This document shows positions 1 to 8,490 of a stretch of DNA of 64,000 nt, one piece after another. The position numbers were made by a program, and so were the translations under genes. Positions within the stretch are counted from its first letter, which is position 1, and every line of letters begins with the position of its first letter. The notes below the pieces were generated by a model. The model was given only the letters and a program-made list of their open reading frames with translations. It was not told where the DNA came from and did no database searches. This stretch comes from JALYYC01 sp963795805 (lineage in GTDB: Bacteria > Chloroflexota > Dormibacteria > CF-121): assembly GCA_963795805.1 (NCBI GenBank), contig CAWCIV010000004.1:1054001-1118000 (forward strand). Direction: 5' to 3'.

Positions 1-508
1 CGTACTGGGCCTTGCGGCCGGAGTGCGTGCCCATGAAACGCCGGAGCTGCTTTTCGATCGGTCGGCCCTGCTGCGCCGGCTGACGCTGAAAGGTGCGGAA
101 CGGTCTCAGCTCGCCCTGGACCTCGATGACCTGTTCGACGGCGGTGGCGCCAAGGGACCGGATCAATTCGTCCTCGAGGTCATCGACGCAGACGTAGAAG
201 CCCAATCGCTCGAGATCGCCGCGCGCGAGGTTGGAGCCGAATCCCGCCCGCTCGAGCGCCCGCCGGAAGTAGCCCTCCTCCCCCGCATCGGACAGTCCCG
301 CAAGGCGGACGTCGTACCCCTGCGGTCCAAAGAGATGGATGAACGAGCCGATGGCCTGGGCGCCGCGGATTGGCACGATGGAGATGCGTTCGGCGTCCAG
401 ATTTCGATCCCGGCGACGAGCCAGGGTCTCGAGAGCGACCTGGTCGCTGAACCCCTCGACGATCACAACGGTCCGTCGGCGTAACGCCTCAGCCTCCTCT
501 CGCGACAT
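1..508 (-). CDS. TOPRIM-domain protein of the OLD-nuclease type (3' end outside window)
   Basis: The reading frame is open to the left edge, so the C-terminus is missing. From the ATG at 508 the protein has the TOPRIM signature: VVIVEGFSD at residues 14-22 (acidic E18) and LAGLSDAGEE at about 69-78 (D74). This is the arrangement of the TOPRIM half of OLD-family nucleases, primases and topoisomerases. No ATPase half is visible upstream, so it looks like the stand-alone type of OLD-like TOPRIM protein seen in Gram-positive lineages. The frame continues upstream without a stop to TTG codons, but homologues usually begin shortly before the EG motif, which favours 508. The substrate is unknown. 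It lies downstream of a small membrane protein gene on the same strand, with a gap of about 70 bases. Confidence 0.7.
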   Translation of the reverse strand, partial: MSREEAEALRRRTVVIVEGFSDQVALETLARRRDRNLDAERISIVPIRGAQAIGSFIHLFGPQGYDVRLAGLSDAGEEGYFRRALERAGFGSNLARGDLERLGFYVCVDDLEDELIRSLGATAVEQVIEVQGELRPFRTFQRQPAQQGRPIEKQLRRFMGTHSGRKAQY

Positions 509-579
509 GAAGCGCGAGAGACGGCGAGCGGGATCCTTAAGACCCAAGCCGGGCAAGAGACTCGACCAGCTCCTGCTCC

Positions 580-1071
580 TCAGAAGGGCTTCATCAGCAT
601 CAGCCAGAGCAGCAGGAGGAGCGCCGCGATGCCGATGGCGGCGACGATTTCGGGGCGGCGCGAGTCGAGCAGGGCCAGGACCTCGGCGTCCGGGGCGCGT
701 TCGACAGGACCGGACTTGCCGCGCCCCCGTCCGCGCAAGCCCAACGCTTCGCGCAACGTCCGGTAATAGGGGGACGCTACGCCGAACATGGCGAAGGTGA
801 CCAGGATCAGGATGGCGATCGCCGCCCAGATCCATCCACGGCCGAACCAGTGACCGGAAAAGCCGGCCAATATGCCGGAGATCACCAGGATCCAGAAGAA
901 GGGGTACATCAAGGTATTGGTGAGCTCCGCCAGCTGGATCAGGGCGGAAACGGTCTGGACGTTGCGCTCACGGCGGACGCGGAACGAGATAAAGGCGGCG
1001 CCGCCATGGGAAAACACGAAACCAAGCACTGCGGCCACATGGATGAACACCAGCCATGGATAGATTTGCAT
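580..1071 (-). CDS. Small integral membrane protein, DUF2269-like
   Basis: The 163-aa protein begins MQIYPWLVFIHVAAVLGFVF and has about four hydrophobic helices: residues 5-25, about 50-70, about 75-98 and a strongly hydrophobic C-terminus near 140-160. A basic, charged loop lies around residues 100-125. The first helix, with a His after Phe-Ile (FIHV), resembles DUF2269/CopD-like predicted membrane proteins, a weak resemblance. The frame extends upstream to 1278, but that part is Arg/Pro-rich and low in complexity, so the start at 1071 is preferred. The role is not known. It is divergent from murI, with about 200 bases between. Confidence 0.7.
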   Translation of the reverse strand: MQIYPWLVFIHVAAVLGFVFSHGGAAFISFRVRRERNVQTVSALIQLAELTNTLMYPFFWILVISGILAGFSGHWFGRGWIWAAIAILILVTFAMFGVASPYYRTLREALGLRGRGRGKSGPVERAPDAEVLALLDSRRPEIVAAIGIAALLLLLWLMLMKPF

Positions 1072-1151
1072 CGTCCTTACGAGTCTACGGCCCGCGCCAG
1101 GTGCTTGCGTGGTTGAATAGTGGGACCCAAAGAGGAAGGAGGACAACGACG

Positions 1152-1238
1152 GTGCGCAGATGGCCTCGCCTCGTTGCCGGCACCATGCTGGCGCTCGCGG
1201 CTTCGACCAGCGGTGTCTCGTCGCAGGCATATCCGTAA
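1152..1238 (+). CDS. Candidate 28-aa signal-peptide-like micro-ORF
   Basis: A GTG at 1152 is preceded, at good spacing, by a purine-rich Shine-Dalgarno stretch (GGAAGGAGGA, about 1133-1142). It encodes a 28-aa peptide with a basic N-terminus (MRRW), a hydrophobic core and an Ala/Ser-rich end resembling a signal-peptidase site (SSQA). It ends in TAA, 34 bases before the earliest murI start considered. It may be a real secreted micropeptide, the broken N-terminus of a lost secreted protein, or chance. Only the RBS and composition support it. Confidence 0.22.
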   Translation: MRRWPRLVAGTMLALAASTSGVSSQAYP

Positions 1239-1271
1239 GGGCCGTGACCACGAACCCTGAATAGGCAAGGC

Positions 1272-2090
1272 CTGGCAACCGGCGATGGCGTCGCGAGCGG
1301 CCCGATTGGCATCTTCGATTCCGGCGTGGGCGGCCTGTCCGTGCTCCAGGAAATTCGCCGTGAGCTGCCCGCGGAGGATCTGATCTATGTGGCGGACTCG
1401 TCGCACGTCCCGTACGGGAACAAGCCAGCGGAGTACATCCGCCGGCGGTCGATGACGCTCACCAAGTTCCTTCTCGACCAGGGCGCCAAAGCCATCGTGG
1501 TTGCCTGCAATACCGCCACGGCGGCGGCCGCGGCACATCTCCGCCGGCACCTCGACGTCCCGGTGATCGCGATGGAGCCGGCTGTCAAGCCGGCGGCTGC
1601 CGCCACGCGTCGTGGGGTGGTGGGTGTGCTGGCCACCGAGGGGACGATTCGGAGCGCGCAAATGGCGGCGCTGCTCGAACGGTTCGGCAAGGGCATCGCT
1701 GTGGTCACGCAACCCGGGATCGGGTTGGTCGAGCAGGTCGAAGCCGGGGATCTGGACGGGCCCGCGACCCGCCGGCTGGTGGAGAAACATACCGCGCCAC
1801 TGCTCGAGGCGTCCGCCGACACAATCGTTCTGGGGTGCACCCATTACGCCTTCATTCGGCCGCTCATCGCGGACGTGGTCGGGCCAGAGGTGGTCCTGAT
1901 CGAGACCGGTCCAGCGGTCGCTCGTCAGGTACGTCGCGTGCTGGATACCAACGGCCTTCTCAACCCGGCCGCCCGAAAGGGCGCTGAAGCCTTCTGGACC
2001 AGTGACGGTGCGGAGACGGCCGACCGAGTCTTTTCATTATTGCTTGGGAGATCGGTCGAAGTTCGGCGACTCCCTGAGCACTTCCAGTAG
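1272..2090 (+). CDS. murI: Glutamate racemase
   Basis: Interconverts L- and D-glutamate for peptidoglycan precursors in the cytoplasm. Both catalytic cysteines are present: VVACNTATA (C79, counting from 1272) and VLGCTHY (C189). The N-terminal signature GIFDSGVGG is intact. The frame has no ATG, GTG or TTG between the in-frame TGA near 1255 and this signature. The first GTG (1326) is the Val inside FDSGVGG and cannot be the start. A CTG at 1272 (272 aa, normal family length) or ATT at 1305 are the candidates; an ATG at 1285 is one base out of frame. Identity is secure, the start is not. It is convergent with the pentapeptide-repeat gene. Confidence 0.9.
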   Translation: MATGDGVASGPIGIFDSGVGGLSVLQEIRRELPAEDLIYVADSSHVPYGNKPAEYIRRRSMTLTKFLLDQGAKAIVVACNTATAAAAAHLRRHLDVPVIAMEPAVKPAAAATRRGVVGVLATEGTIRSAQMAALLERFGKGIAVVTQPGIGLVEQVEAGDLDGPATRRLVEKHTAPLLEASADTIVLGCTHYAFIRPLIADVVGPEVVLIETGPAVARQVRRVLDTNGLLNPAARKGAEAFWTSDGAETADRVFSLLLGRSVEVRRLPEHFQ

Positions 2091-2105
2091 CCGGCCGCGG
2101 GTCCG

Positions 2106-2717
2106 TTACTCGTCGACGAGGACGACTCCCAACGCGGTCAGCAGTGAGACGGCTTCCGGCAGCGAGAATCGCGCTCCCTTGAGCGTGTTCGCCATCGGGT
2201 CAATGGTATAGTTGCGGGCGGTCCGGAGGTCGGCGCCGCTGAGGTCCGTCTGGTTGAATCGCGCGCCTGACAGGTCCGTTCCGGAGAAGTCGCATTTCGC
2301 CAGATTCGAATCGGAGAAATCGACTTCATGCGCGATGCAGTCCTTGAAGCCGATGCCCTTCAGGGCCATGCCCATGAAGACCGACTGGCTCACGACGCAG
2401 TCGTCAAAGCTGAGTGCCGGTCCCAGACCAAGCAGCGGCCACCTGGCGACGGTCCAGTTGATCCCGATGAGCTTCGATCGCTTGAACTGCACGGTGGCCA
2501 ATCGGCACCGAGGAAACCTCGCCAGGGTGAGGTTGCAACCGACAAACGACGACGTCATCAGGCTGCACTCGTCAAACTCGGTCTCCTGAAACGAACAATT
2601 GCGGAACTGGCACGCCTCGAAGTCGGCGCCGGAGATCGTGGTCCGGTCCAGGCGACGGTCGGCAAAGGTCTCCTTGTGGGCAGCCCGAGGTAATGCGTCT
2701 GAACGGCTAGAGCCCAT
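2106..2717 (-). CDS. Pentapeptide-repeat protein
   Basis: The 203-aa protein begins MGSSRSDALPRAAHKETF. From about residue 20 to 175 it shows the A(D/N)LxX periodicity: ISGADF, CQFRNCSF, TEFDECSL, CNLTLARF, VDFSDSNL, CDFSGTDL, ARFNQTDL, ADLRTA. This predicts a right-handed quadrilateral beta-helix like Qnr/MfpA/McbG, which mimic DNA and protect gyrase. Length and the LSG/FSG-type repeats fit the Qnr-like subgroup, but gyrase protection here is only inference. The start at 2717 precedes the first repeat by about 18 residues. It is divergent from the decarboxylase operon, with a 90-base shared regulatory region. Confidence 0.85.
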   Translation of the reverse strand: MGSSRSDALPRAAHKETFADRRLDRTTISGADFEACQFRNCSFQETEFDECSLMTSSFVGCNLTLARFPRCRLATVQFKRSKLIGINWTVARWPLLGLGPALSFDDCVVSQSVFMGMALKGIGFKDCIAHEVDFSDSNLAKCDFSGTDLSGARFNQTDLSGADLRTARNYTIDPMANTLKGARFSLPEAVSLLTALGVVLVDE

Positions 2718-2754
2718 GGCTAGCGCGAGTCTACTGTGAGCCGGCAGGTCGCCC

Positions 2755-2783
2755 TTGACCATGCCAGCGCCCCGTGATAAGAC
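2755..2783 (+). promoter_or_regulatory. Promoter of the decarboxylase-transporter operon
   Basis: A -35 TTGACC (2755-2760), a 17-base spacer and -10 TAAGAC (2778-2783) lie 25 bases before the preferred start codon at 2808. The arrangement fits a sigma70 promoter; the -10 is imperfect. Confidence 0.4.
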
Positions 2784-2807
2784 TCCGAAAGGCGCATGGA
2801 GGGTAAG

Positions 2808-4733
2808 ATGGCCGACCCGCTCGACGTCAATCCGCTGGCCGTGGACGCCGAAACCATGCGCAAACTTGCCACCGAGGTCGTTGACATGCTGGTGGCGCGA
2901 CTCGCGGATCCGGAAGTTGACCCGGTTCTGCGAACGGCCACGCGTGACGAGATGGAACAGCGCGTCGGGGAGCCGCCTCCGGAACACGGCGTCCCCTTCG
3001 AGCGGATCCTGGCCGGTCTCGTTCGCGATGTGTTGCCCTTCACGGCGCGATACGATCACCCCGGCTACCTCGCCTTTATTCCCGGTTTCGGAACCTGGCC
3101 CGCGGCCCTCGGGGACTTCATCGCAAGCGCCTGCAACCTGTATGGCGGCTCGTGGAAGGAGGGCGCCGGTCCGAGCCAGGTAGAGCTGACCGTGCTCGAC
3201 TGGTTCAAGGAGTGGATCGGCTACCCGCCCGAGGCGGCCGGCATCCTCACGAGCGGTGGCTCGGCCGCCAACATGACCGCGCTCGCCTGCGCGCGGGAGA
3301 GCCTGATCGGGGCGATGGCCCCTGACGTGGTCGTCTACGTGTCCGATCAAGCCCATGCTTCCCTCGCCCGTGCCGCTCGAATCCTCGGGTTCAGACCAGA
3401 GCAGGTACGTGTTTTGCCCGTCGATCAACGTTTTCGCATGCGTCCCGACGCCCTCGCCGGCGCCATGGTGGCCGACCGAAAGGCCGGACGCCGGCCGCTC
3501 TTTGTCGCGGCGGCGGCGGGGTCCACGAACACTGGAGCGGTCGATCCCCTCAGCGAGCTCAGCGCAATCTGCCGTCGAGAGGGGGCCTGGTTTCATATCG
3601 ACGGCGCCTACGGCGGGTTCGCCGCACTCACAGAGCGTGGGCGGCAGACCCTCGCGGGCATCGAGTTGGCGGACTCGGTCACCCTTGACCCGCACAAATG
3701 GCTGTACCAGCCCTTTGAATGTGGCTCGCTTCTCGTCAGGGACGGCCGCCAGCTCCGGAGGGCATTCGAAATCGCGCCGGACTACCTCAAGGACCTCGAA
3801 ATCGCGAGCCGCGAGGTCAATTTCGCCGACCTGGGCATGCAGCAATCGCGGATGTGCCGGGCGATCAAGGTCTGGATGTCGCTGAAATACTTCGGGGTGG
3901 AAAATTTCCGCCGCGCCATCGATCGGGCAATGGACCTGGCACGGCGCGCCCAGGAACGGATCGAGGCGAGCGAGGAGTTTGAACTCCTCAGCCCGGTGAC
4001 GCTGGGCGTCGTGTGTTTCCGGCGCCGTGTCCCCGGGACCGATGAGGCGACGCACGAGCGCGTCAATCGGGCGCTGCTACAGGGAATCGAGGACGGAGGC
4101 CAGTCCTGGCTGTCCTCGACCCGGCTACATGGACGCTACGCGCTGCGGATGTGCGTGGTGAATCACACCACAGGCCCGAGCCACATCGACCGCGTGGTCG
4201 ACTGGTTGACCGCCGCCCCGATTGACGGGGTGAAAACGGCCGCGCGCAGCCGCGAAGGCTATGACCGGCTTCCCGGCATGGAGCGAGGACGGTCGGTCGA
4301 GCATCCGTCGGCGGCGGCGGGTCCCGTGGACCGCTCAGCCGTGCGGGCGGTCCCGCTGTTCGCCTCGCTCACAGACGAGCAGCTGGACCGAGTGGTCGCT
4401 TCAGCGCAAGTGGTATCGGTCCCGAGCGGCACCGCAATCGTCGAACGATGGGATTACGGCCGTGACGTTTTTGTCCTGCTCGAAGGCACGGCCGACGTGC
4501 ACCGCGACGATGTGCGGCTGGCGACACTCGGCCCGGGGGATTTTTTTGGCGAACTGGCCGCGCTGGATTGGGGTGCGAGCTTCGGCTACCCGCGGCTCGC
4601 GACCGTGACGGCGGCGGAACCGGTGCGACTGCTGATGATCGCCGGCGAGCGCTTCAACGAGCTGGTCGGGGAGTCCCCGGCCGCCGCAGCGACGGTGCAG
4701 CAGGCGGTGCGCCAGCGGTTGCCAGGCCTGTAG
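2808..4733 (+). CDS. PLP-dependent group II decarboxylase fused to a C-terminal cNMP-binding-type domain
   Basis: Residues 1 to about 475 form an aromatic-L-amino-acid/glutamate-type decarboxylase: TSGGSAANMTAL near 147, the PLP-stacking/anchoring HIDGAYGG near 263, and the Schiff-base lysine in DPHKW (K297). After a linker, residues about 505-641 form a cyclic-nucleotide-binding beta-barrel with FFGELAAL (about 577) followed by YPRLATV, so the phosphate-binding Arg is kept, though after an inserted loop. Family members decarboxylate Trp, Tyr, Phe, DOPA, Glu or Asp; the substrate is not readable here. ATG 2808 is preferred over ATG 2796 because GGAGGGT lies at ideal distance before it. The next gene starts 7 bases after the stop and carries the same kind of domain, so the two products are probably partners: an amine is made and then exported or its precursor imported. 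Confidence 0.88.
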   Translation: MADPLDVNPLAVDAETMRKLATEVVDMLVARLADPEVDPVLRTATRDEMEQRVGEPPPEHGVPFERILAGLVRDVLPFTARYDHPGYLAFIPGFGTWPAALGDFIASACNLYGGSWKEGAGPSQVELTVLDWFKEWIGYPPEAAGILTSGGSAANMTALACARESLIGAMAPDVVVYVSDQAHASLARAARILGFRPEQVRVLPVDQRFRMRPDALAGAMVADRKAGRRPLFVAAAAGSTNTGAVDPLSELSAICRREGAWFHIDGAYGGFAALTERGRQTLAGIELADSVTLDPHKWLYQPFECGSLLVRDGRQLRRAFEIAPDYLKDLEIASREVNFADLGMQQSRMCRAIKVWMSLKYFGVENFRRAIDRAMDLARRAQERIEASEEFELLSPVTLGVVCFRRRVPGTDEATHERVNRALLQGIEDGGQSWLSSTRLHGRYALRMCVVNHTTGPSHIDRVVDWLTAAPIDGVKTAARSREGYDRLPGMERGRSVEHPSAAAGPVDRSAVRAVPLFASLTDEQLDRVVASAQVVSVPSGTAIVERWDYGRDVFVLLEGTADVHRDDVRLATLGPGDFFGELAALDWGASFGYPRLATVTAAEPVRLLMIAGERFNELVGESPAAAATVQQAVRQRLPGL

Positions 4734-4739
4734 CCGTAA

Positions 4740-6377
4740 ATGACGCCCACGCCTGACCGGCTGGCGGTATTCCGCGAGGTGGTGCGGAATCCCGACCTGA
4801 GGCGGCTGGAACTGGCGTTCAGCGGTTTCAATGCGGCGGAATGGTCCACGTGGATTGCCGTCCTCGTCTATGCCTATGGCGTCGGTGGGTCTGGAACCGT
4901 CGGCATTCTTGCGCTCGCGATGGTGGTGCCGTCGGGTATTTTCGCGCCGATCGCGGCCCAGCTCGGCGATCGGCTCCCACGGCAGCGGGTCATGGTGTTC
5001 GGGTACGCCTTACAGGTTGGGACGATGGGCATAACCGCCTTGGCCTTGCTGCTCGCGCTTCCCCCGATCGTCATCTACCTCTTTGCCGCCCTGGCGGCGA
5101 TGAGCGTCACCGTAACGCGCCCGGCACAGGGTGCGTTGCTCCCGGAGCTTGCGCGGACTCCGAGCGAGCTGGTTGCGGCCAACGCTGTCTCCGGCACGAT
5201 CGAAAATTTCAGCATCTGCATCGGGCCGGCGCTCACCGGTGTGCTCCTGCGCGTCGGCAGTCCCGGCCTGGTGTGGGCGGTGATGGCCGCCGTCATGCTC
5301 GGCAGCACGTTGCTGGTGGCCCGAATCCGACATCACTCCGCGGAGCAATCGACCGCTGGCGCGCTGGAGGAGGGCGGGTTTCTCGCCACATCTCTCGGCG
5401 GGATCCGCTCGCTTGGCGGTCTGAAGGGACCACGATGGATCGTCGCGCTGATCTTCGCCCTCTCCGTCGAATTGGGCGCGCTGGACGTTCTCCTGATCGT
5501 CCTCAGCTTTCAAGTGCTCCGGATCGGCCCCTCGGGACCGGGCTTCCTCAATGCCGCCATTGGCGCCGGTGGCATTGTCGGCCTCGCGGTCACCGCCACT
5601 CTCGTGGGTCGTAGCCACCTGTCCCGCCCGTTCCTGATGGGCATTGCCCTCTGGGCCCTGGCGCTGAGCCTGATTGGCGCGCTCCCCGCCTTCGTTACCG
5701 CCGTCGTCTTTCTGGGGGTTGCCGGGGCCGGGCGTAACGTCATGGACGTCGCTGGCCGGACGCTCCTCCAACGCACGGTGCCCGATCAGGTTCTCTCGCG
5801 GGTCCTCGGCGTGTTGGAGGGCCTGTACAACATCTCCCTGGGGATCGGCGCCATCCTGGCGCCCGTTGTCATCCTGGCAATAGGCCTGCGCGGCACCTTT
5901 CTGCTCGCCGGCCTGGCGCTCGCGCTGTTGGCGTTGCTCGGCCTCCGACCGCTTCGGGCCCTGGACCGGACCGCCACCATCGCCGGTCCGGCGTTGGACC
6001 GCGCCAGAGCCGTCACGCTCTTCCGGCCGCTTGACAACGTCGTTCTCGAACGCCTGGCTGCGTCGCTGCATCCGCTGGCATTCCCGGCCGGCACCGTCAT
6101 CATTCGGGAGGGTGAGGCCGGCGAGCGCTTCTACCTGATCGATGAGGGGGAGGTCGCGGTGCGCAAGCAGGACGTGGAGGTCGCCAGGCTGCGGGCCGGG
6201 GATTACTTCGGCGAGATCGCCTTGCTCCATAAGATCCCGACAACGGCTTCCGTGATTGCCGTAACGCCGGTCGAGCTGCTGACGATCGAGCCTGACATCT
6301 TTATCGACGCCGTCACCGGGAACCCGCGAGCGAGAAGGGTTATGAACCAGGTCGTAACCGAGCGCCTGCACAGCTAA
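4740..6377 (+). CDS. MFS transporter with C-terminal cNMP-binding-type domain
   Basis: Residues about 20-410 carry some 10-12 hydrophobic helices of a major-facilitator protein, with the loop 2-3 signature GDRLPRQRVM near residue 80. The family resembles the MFS_3/enterobactin-exporter-like group. Residues about 420-545 form a cyclic-nucleotide-binding domain with AGERFYLIDEGEVAV and YFGEIALL (about 489). In the phosphate-binding cassette the usual Arg is replaced (IPTTASV), so cNMP may not bind, or binds atypically. It starts 7 bases after the decarboxylase gene and is surely cotranscribed. The carried compound is unknown; an amine product of the neighbour is the natural guess. Confidence 0.88.
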   Translation: MTPTPDRLAVFREVVRNPDLRRLELAFSGFNAAEWSTWIAVLVYAYGVGGSGTVGILALAMVVPSGIFAPIAAQLGDRLPRQRVMVFGYALQVGTMGITALALLLALPPIVIYLFAALAAMSVTVTRPAQGALLPELARTPSELVAANAVSGTIENFSICIGPALTGVLLRVGSPGLVWAVMAAVMLGSTLLVARIRHHSAEQSTAGALEEGGFLATSLGGIRSLGGLKGPRWIVALIFALSVELGALDVLLIVLSFQVLRIGPSGPGFLNAAIGAGGIVGLAVTATLVGRSHLSRPFLMGIALWALALSLIGALPAFVTAVVFLGVAGAGRNVMDVAGRTLLQRTVPDQVLSRVLGVLEGLYNISLGIGAILAPVVILAIGLRGTFLLAGLALALLALLGLRPLRALDRTATIAGPALDRARAVTLFRPLDNVVLERLAASLHPLAFPAGTVIIREGEAGERFYLIDEGEVAVRKQDVEVARLRAGDYFGEIALLHKIPTTASVIAVTPVELLTIEPDIFIDAVTGNPRARRVMNQVVTERLHS

Positions 6378-6389
6378 GCTGGGACTGCC

Positions 6390-6749
6390 ATCGTCAAATC
6401 GAAACCCCAAGATGTCGACGGCTATATCGCGGCGGCGCCCGCATCGGTCCAGCCGATGCTCCGCCAGCTCCGCCAGATCATCAAGGCGGAAGCGCCAAAG
6501 GCTGAAGAGCGCCTCAGCTACGGCATGCCCTTTTACAAGTACAAAGGGCGTCTGATCTATTTCGCGGCGCACAAGGACCACGTTGGGGTCTACCCGGTCG
6601 GTCGGGCCAAGACGGTCTATGCGAACGAGCTGAAGCCGTATATCGCCGAGAGGCAAACGCTGCGATTCCCGATCGGGAGGGCCTTACCCGTCACGCTGAT
6701 CAAGAAAGTTCTGAAAGAGCGCGTCAGGGAGAACGAGGCAAGTGGTTGA
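6390..6749 (+). CDS. DUF1801 / YdhG-like protein
   Basis: About 120 aa of the DUF1801 fold. The conserved core is clear: YIAAAP near the N-terminus, EERLSYGMPFYKY, RLIYFAAHKDHVGVYP and LRFPIGRALP. The frame after the in-frame TAA of the MFS gene (6375-6377) has no ATG, GTG or TTG before ATG 6456, which lies inside the conserved region. Homology suggests initiation near ATC 6390, giving IVKSKPQDVDGYIA. Either a rare start codon or a small sequence error is involved. Relatives are called iron-chaperone-like, but the function is not established. Confidence 0.75.
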   Translation: MVKSKPQDVDGYIAAAPASVQPMLRQLRQIIKAEAPKAEERLSYGMPFYKYKGRLIYFAAHKDHVGVYPVGRAKTVYANELKPYIAERQTLRFPIGRALPVTLIKKVLKERVRENEASG

Positions 6750-6851
6750 TTCCACTACAGGCGCGATTTCCGCCACAGACCAGCTTCCGGGATAGGGCTC
6801 GCGAGGCTCTGGCGGAACCCAGGGCGGCGCCAAATAGGGCAAGATAGATCG

Positions 6852-7796
6852 ATGCCGTCCCACGTCCTGCGGCGGGTTGGCTGGGGTCTCACCTGGCGCT
6901 GGTCGATCCTGTTCGCCAGCCTGATCGCGCCGGCGCCCTTCCCGGCCATTGCCGTGGTCGGGGTCCTGCTTGCCGCCGGGTTGGTCGCGTTTGTCTGGCG
7001 GCGCCGTGATTGGCTCGGAGCCGCCTGGCGGGTCCTCTTCGCGGTCGCGATCGTCAATCTCGGATTCTGGCTGGGAAGTCCGCTCCTGGTTCCGGCGATC
7101 ACGGTCGCGCTGGTGCTGACGGTCGCCGATCTCTGGTGGTCGCTGACGGGTGCGCCCGCGGCGACCGTTGCCGGCCTCGTCACCGCGCCCGTCACGGCCC
7201 TCGAACCGCTGCGCGCGGTGGCGGTGGACGAGCCACTCGTCTATCGCAGGCAGGAACCCGTCTTGGAGCCAATCGCTTATGTCAGGCCGGACCGCGTCGT
7301 CGAGCCGGAGTCGCCGCGGCAGCGAGCCAGCCAGGGGAGCACCGCCGCGGGATTTCGCATGCTGGTGGCGGCCTGCATGGTCGTCACCCTCTTAACGGTG
7401 GTGGCCTTCAGCGTGGCGTCGGGTGCGTCGGCCGGTCTCTCCGGCGCGCTTGCCGCCGTCGGCCAGCGGGTGAGCCAGTTGACCGCAGCCGCGCCGACCG
7501 CACCGGTGGTCGCTCCGACCGCAACGCCGCAGCCGGCCCGGCCGACGCCGTCGCCGACGCCGGATCCCATCACCGCGCTGATCCCGAACAACGGGGACGG
7601 TCAGCCGTCATTGGACCAGGCGCCGCGGATCGATCTGTCGAAGCTTTGCGTCTCGTTGCCCGATCACCGCTATGAAATCCGGCTGCCGAACGGGCAGGTG
7701 ATCATCGTCAAGACGCAGCATCACAACGGCTGCCCCGACCTGTCGGCGATCCTGAACGCGCTGCAGAACGCCGGTGGGAACTCGACGGAGCCCTAG
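6852..7796 (+). CDS. Membrane protein with Pro-rich linker, unknown function
   Basis: The 314-aa protein has four hydrophobic segments in two groups: about residues 15-45 and 58-95, then a charged Glu/Arg/Val linker, then one strong helix near 170-190. After this comes a Thr/Pro/Ala-rich stalk (about 215-240) and a roughly 75-aa C-terminal region with two cysteines (KLCVSLP and NGCPDL) containing YEIRLPNGQVIIVKTQHH. The C-terminal part is probably extracytoplasmic, with a possible disulfide. I do not recognise the family. Its TAG stop lies in the CCTAGG target duplication of the neighbouring IS element, so its C-terminus is probably native. Confidence 0.6.
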   Translation: MPSHVLRRVGWGLTWRWSILFASLIAPAPFPAIAVVGVLLAAGLVAFVWRRRDWLGAAWRVLFAVAIVNLGFWLGSPLLVPAITVALVLTVADLWWSLTGAPAATVAGLVTAPVTALEPLRAVAVDEPLVYRRQEPVLEPIAYVRPDRVVEPESPRQRASQGSTAAGFRMLVAACMVVTLLTVVAFSVASGASAGLSGALAAVGQRVSQLTAAAPTAPVVAPTATPQPARPTPSPTPDPITALIPNNGDGQPSLDQAPRIDLSKLCVSLPDHRYEIRLPNGQVIIVKTQHHNGCPDLSAILNALQNAGGNSTEP

Positions 7797-7797
7797 G
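7792..7797. repeat. Left target-site duplication CCTAGG
   Basis: CCTAGG directly abuts the TGT end of the IS-derived element and recurs at 8985-8990 next to its ACA end. The site is itself palindromic and contains the stop codon of the preceding gene. Confidence 0.75.
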
Positions 7798-8490
7798 TGT
7801 GATTCCCACGAAGGTTATTGACAAGCGCGGCGAGCCGGCGTGAGCCCCTTGGCGGTTTGGGGTGTGCAACCAACGGTGATTGATAGGAGGCTATCCATGC
7901 GGGTAAGCGCGTCAAACGACGCCTGGTTGTTGGGGTAGAAGCTGCTGCATAGGCCCATGCGGCGATGAGGGTCTTGAGGGAAGCGTTCCGCCTTGCCGTT
8001 CGTCGGGCGGCCGAGAGGGTCGGGTCTATTGTGGGCCGAGCGCCTAAAACGGACCGCCATCGCTGGCGGTCAAAGGGTCGCGAGCGGTAGGACTGACTGA
8101 CCGGTTGTCGGTCAAGACGCGCTCAATGCGCACGCAGGCGCTGGCGGCAGAAGCAGGCGCCGCGGCCAGGAGGGAGTCGCCGGCAGCTCAAGTTTGGACT
8201 CGCATCGGGTTGCAGCTGGACCAGCGCGTGGCGCCGTGGCATCATCGATCGCCACGTGTAGGTAGTTGCTAGCCGGTCCCCGCGCGACCTCAGTGGCCAT
8301 GGGGATACGGCCAGCCGATCACCGCAACATGCCGATGACCGCGTACGTCCGGGATGCGAGCCGGGCGAGCTTGGTGTCCACGTGGAGCAGCTCAAGCACG
8401 CTCGGTGCCGGACATACCGGATCGGCACGGCGGTGATCGCAGGTCCGGAGCTCGAAGGCGACTGAGCGCGTGGCGCCATGGCACACGGGG
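7798..8490 (-). pseudogene. Left copy of an IS481-type transposase, decayed
   Basis: On the minus strand, conserved IS481 blocks appear in different frames: ELLHVDTKLARL (near 8390), ASNYLHVAIDDAT (near 8255), GRPTNGKAERF (near 8005), then a C-terminal FYPNNQASFDAL with GLTPA close to the element end. At least two frame changes and one stop separate them. The N-terminal helix-turn-helix part is absent. The inner boundary of about 8490 is approximate. Confidence 0.7.

Noticed and set aside
23..484. Plus-strand frame at the left edge
   Set aside because: The opposite strand has a clear TOPRIM domain; this frame has no recognisable motif.
5010..6656. 548-codon open frame on the minus strand
   Set aside because: Antisense to the MFS-CNMP gene, of which all motifs are intact; composition is low in hydrophobics and shadow-like.
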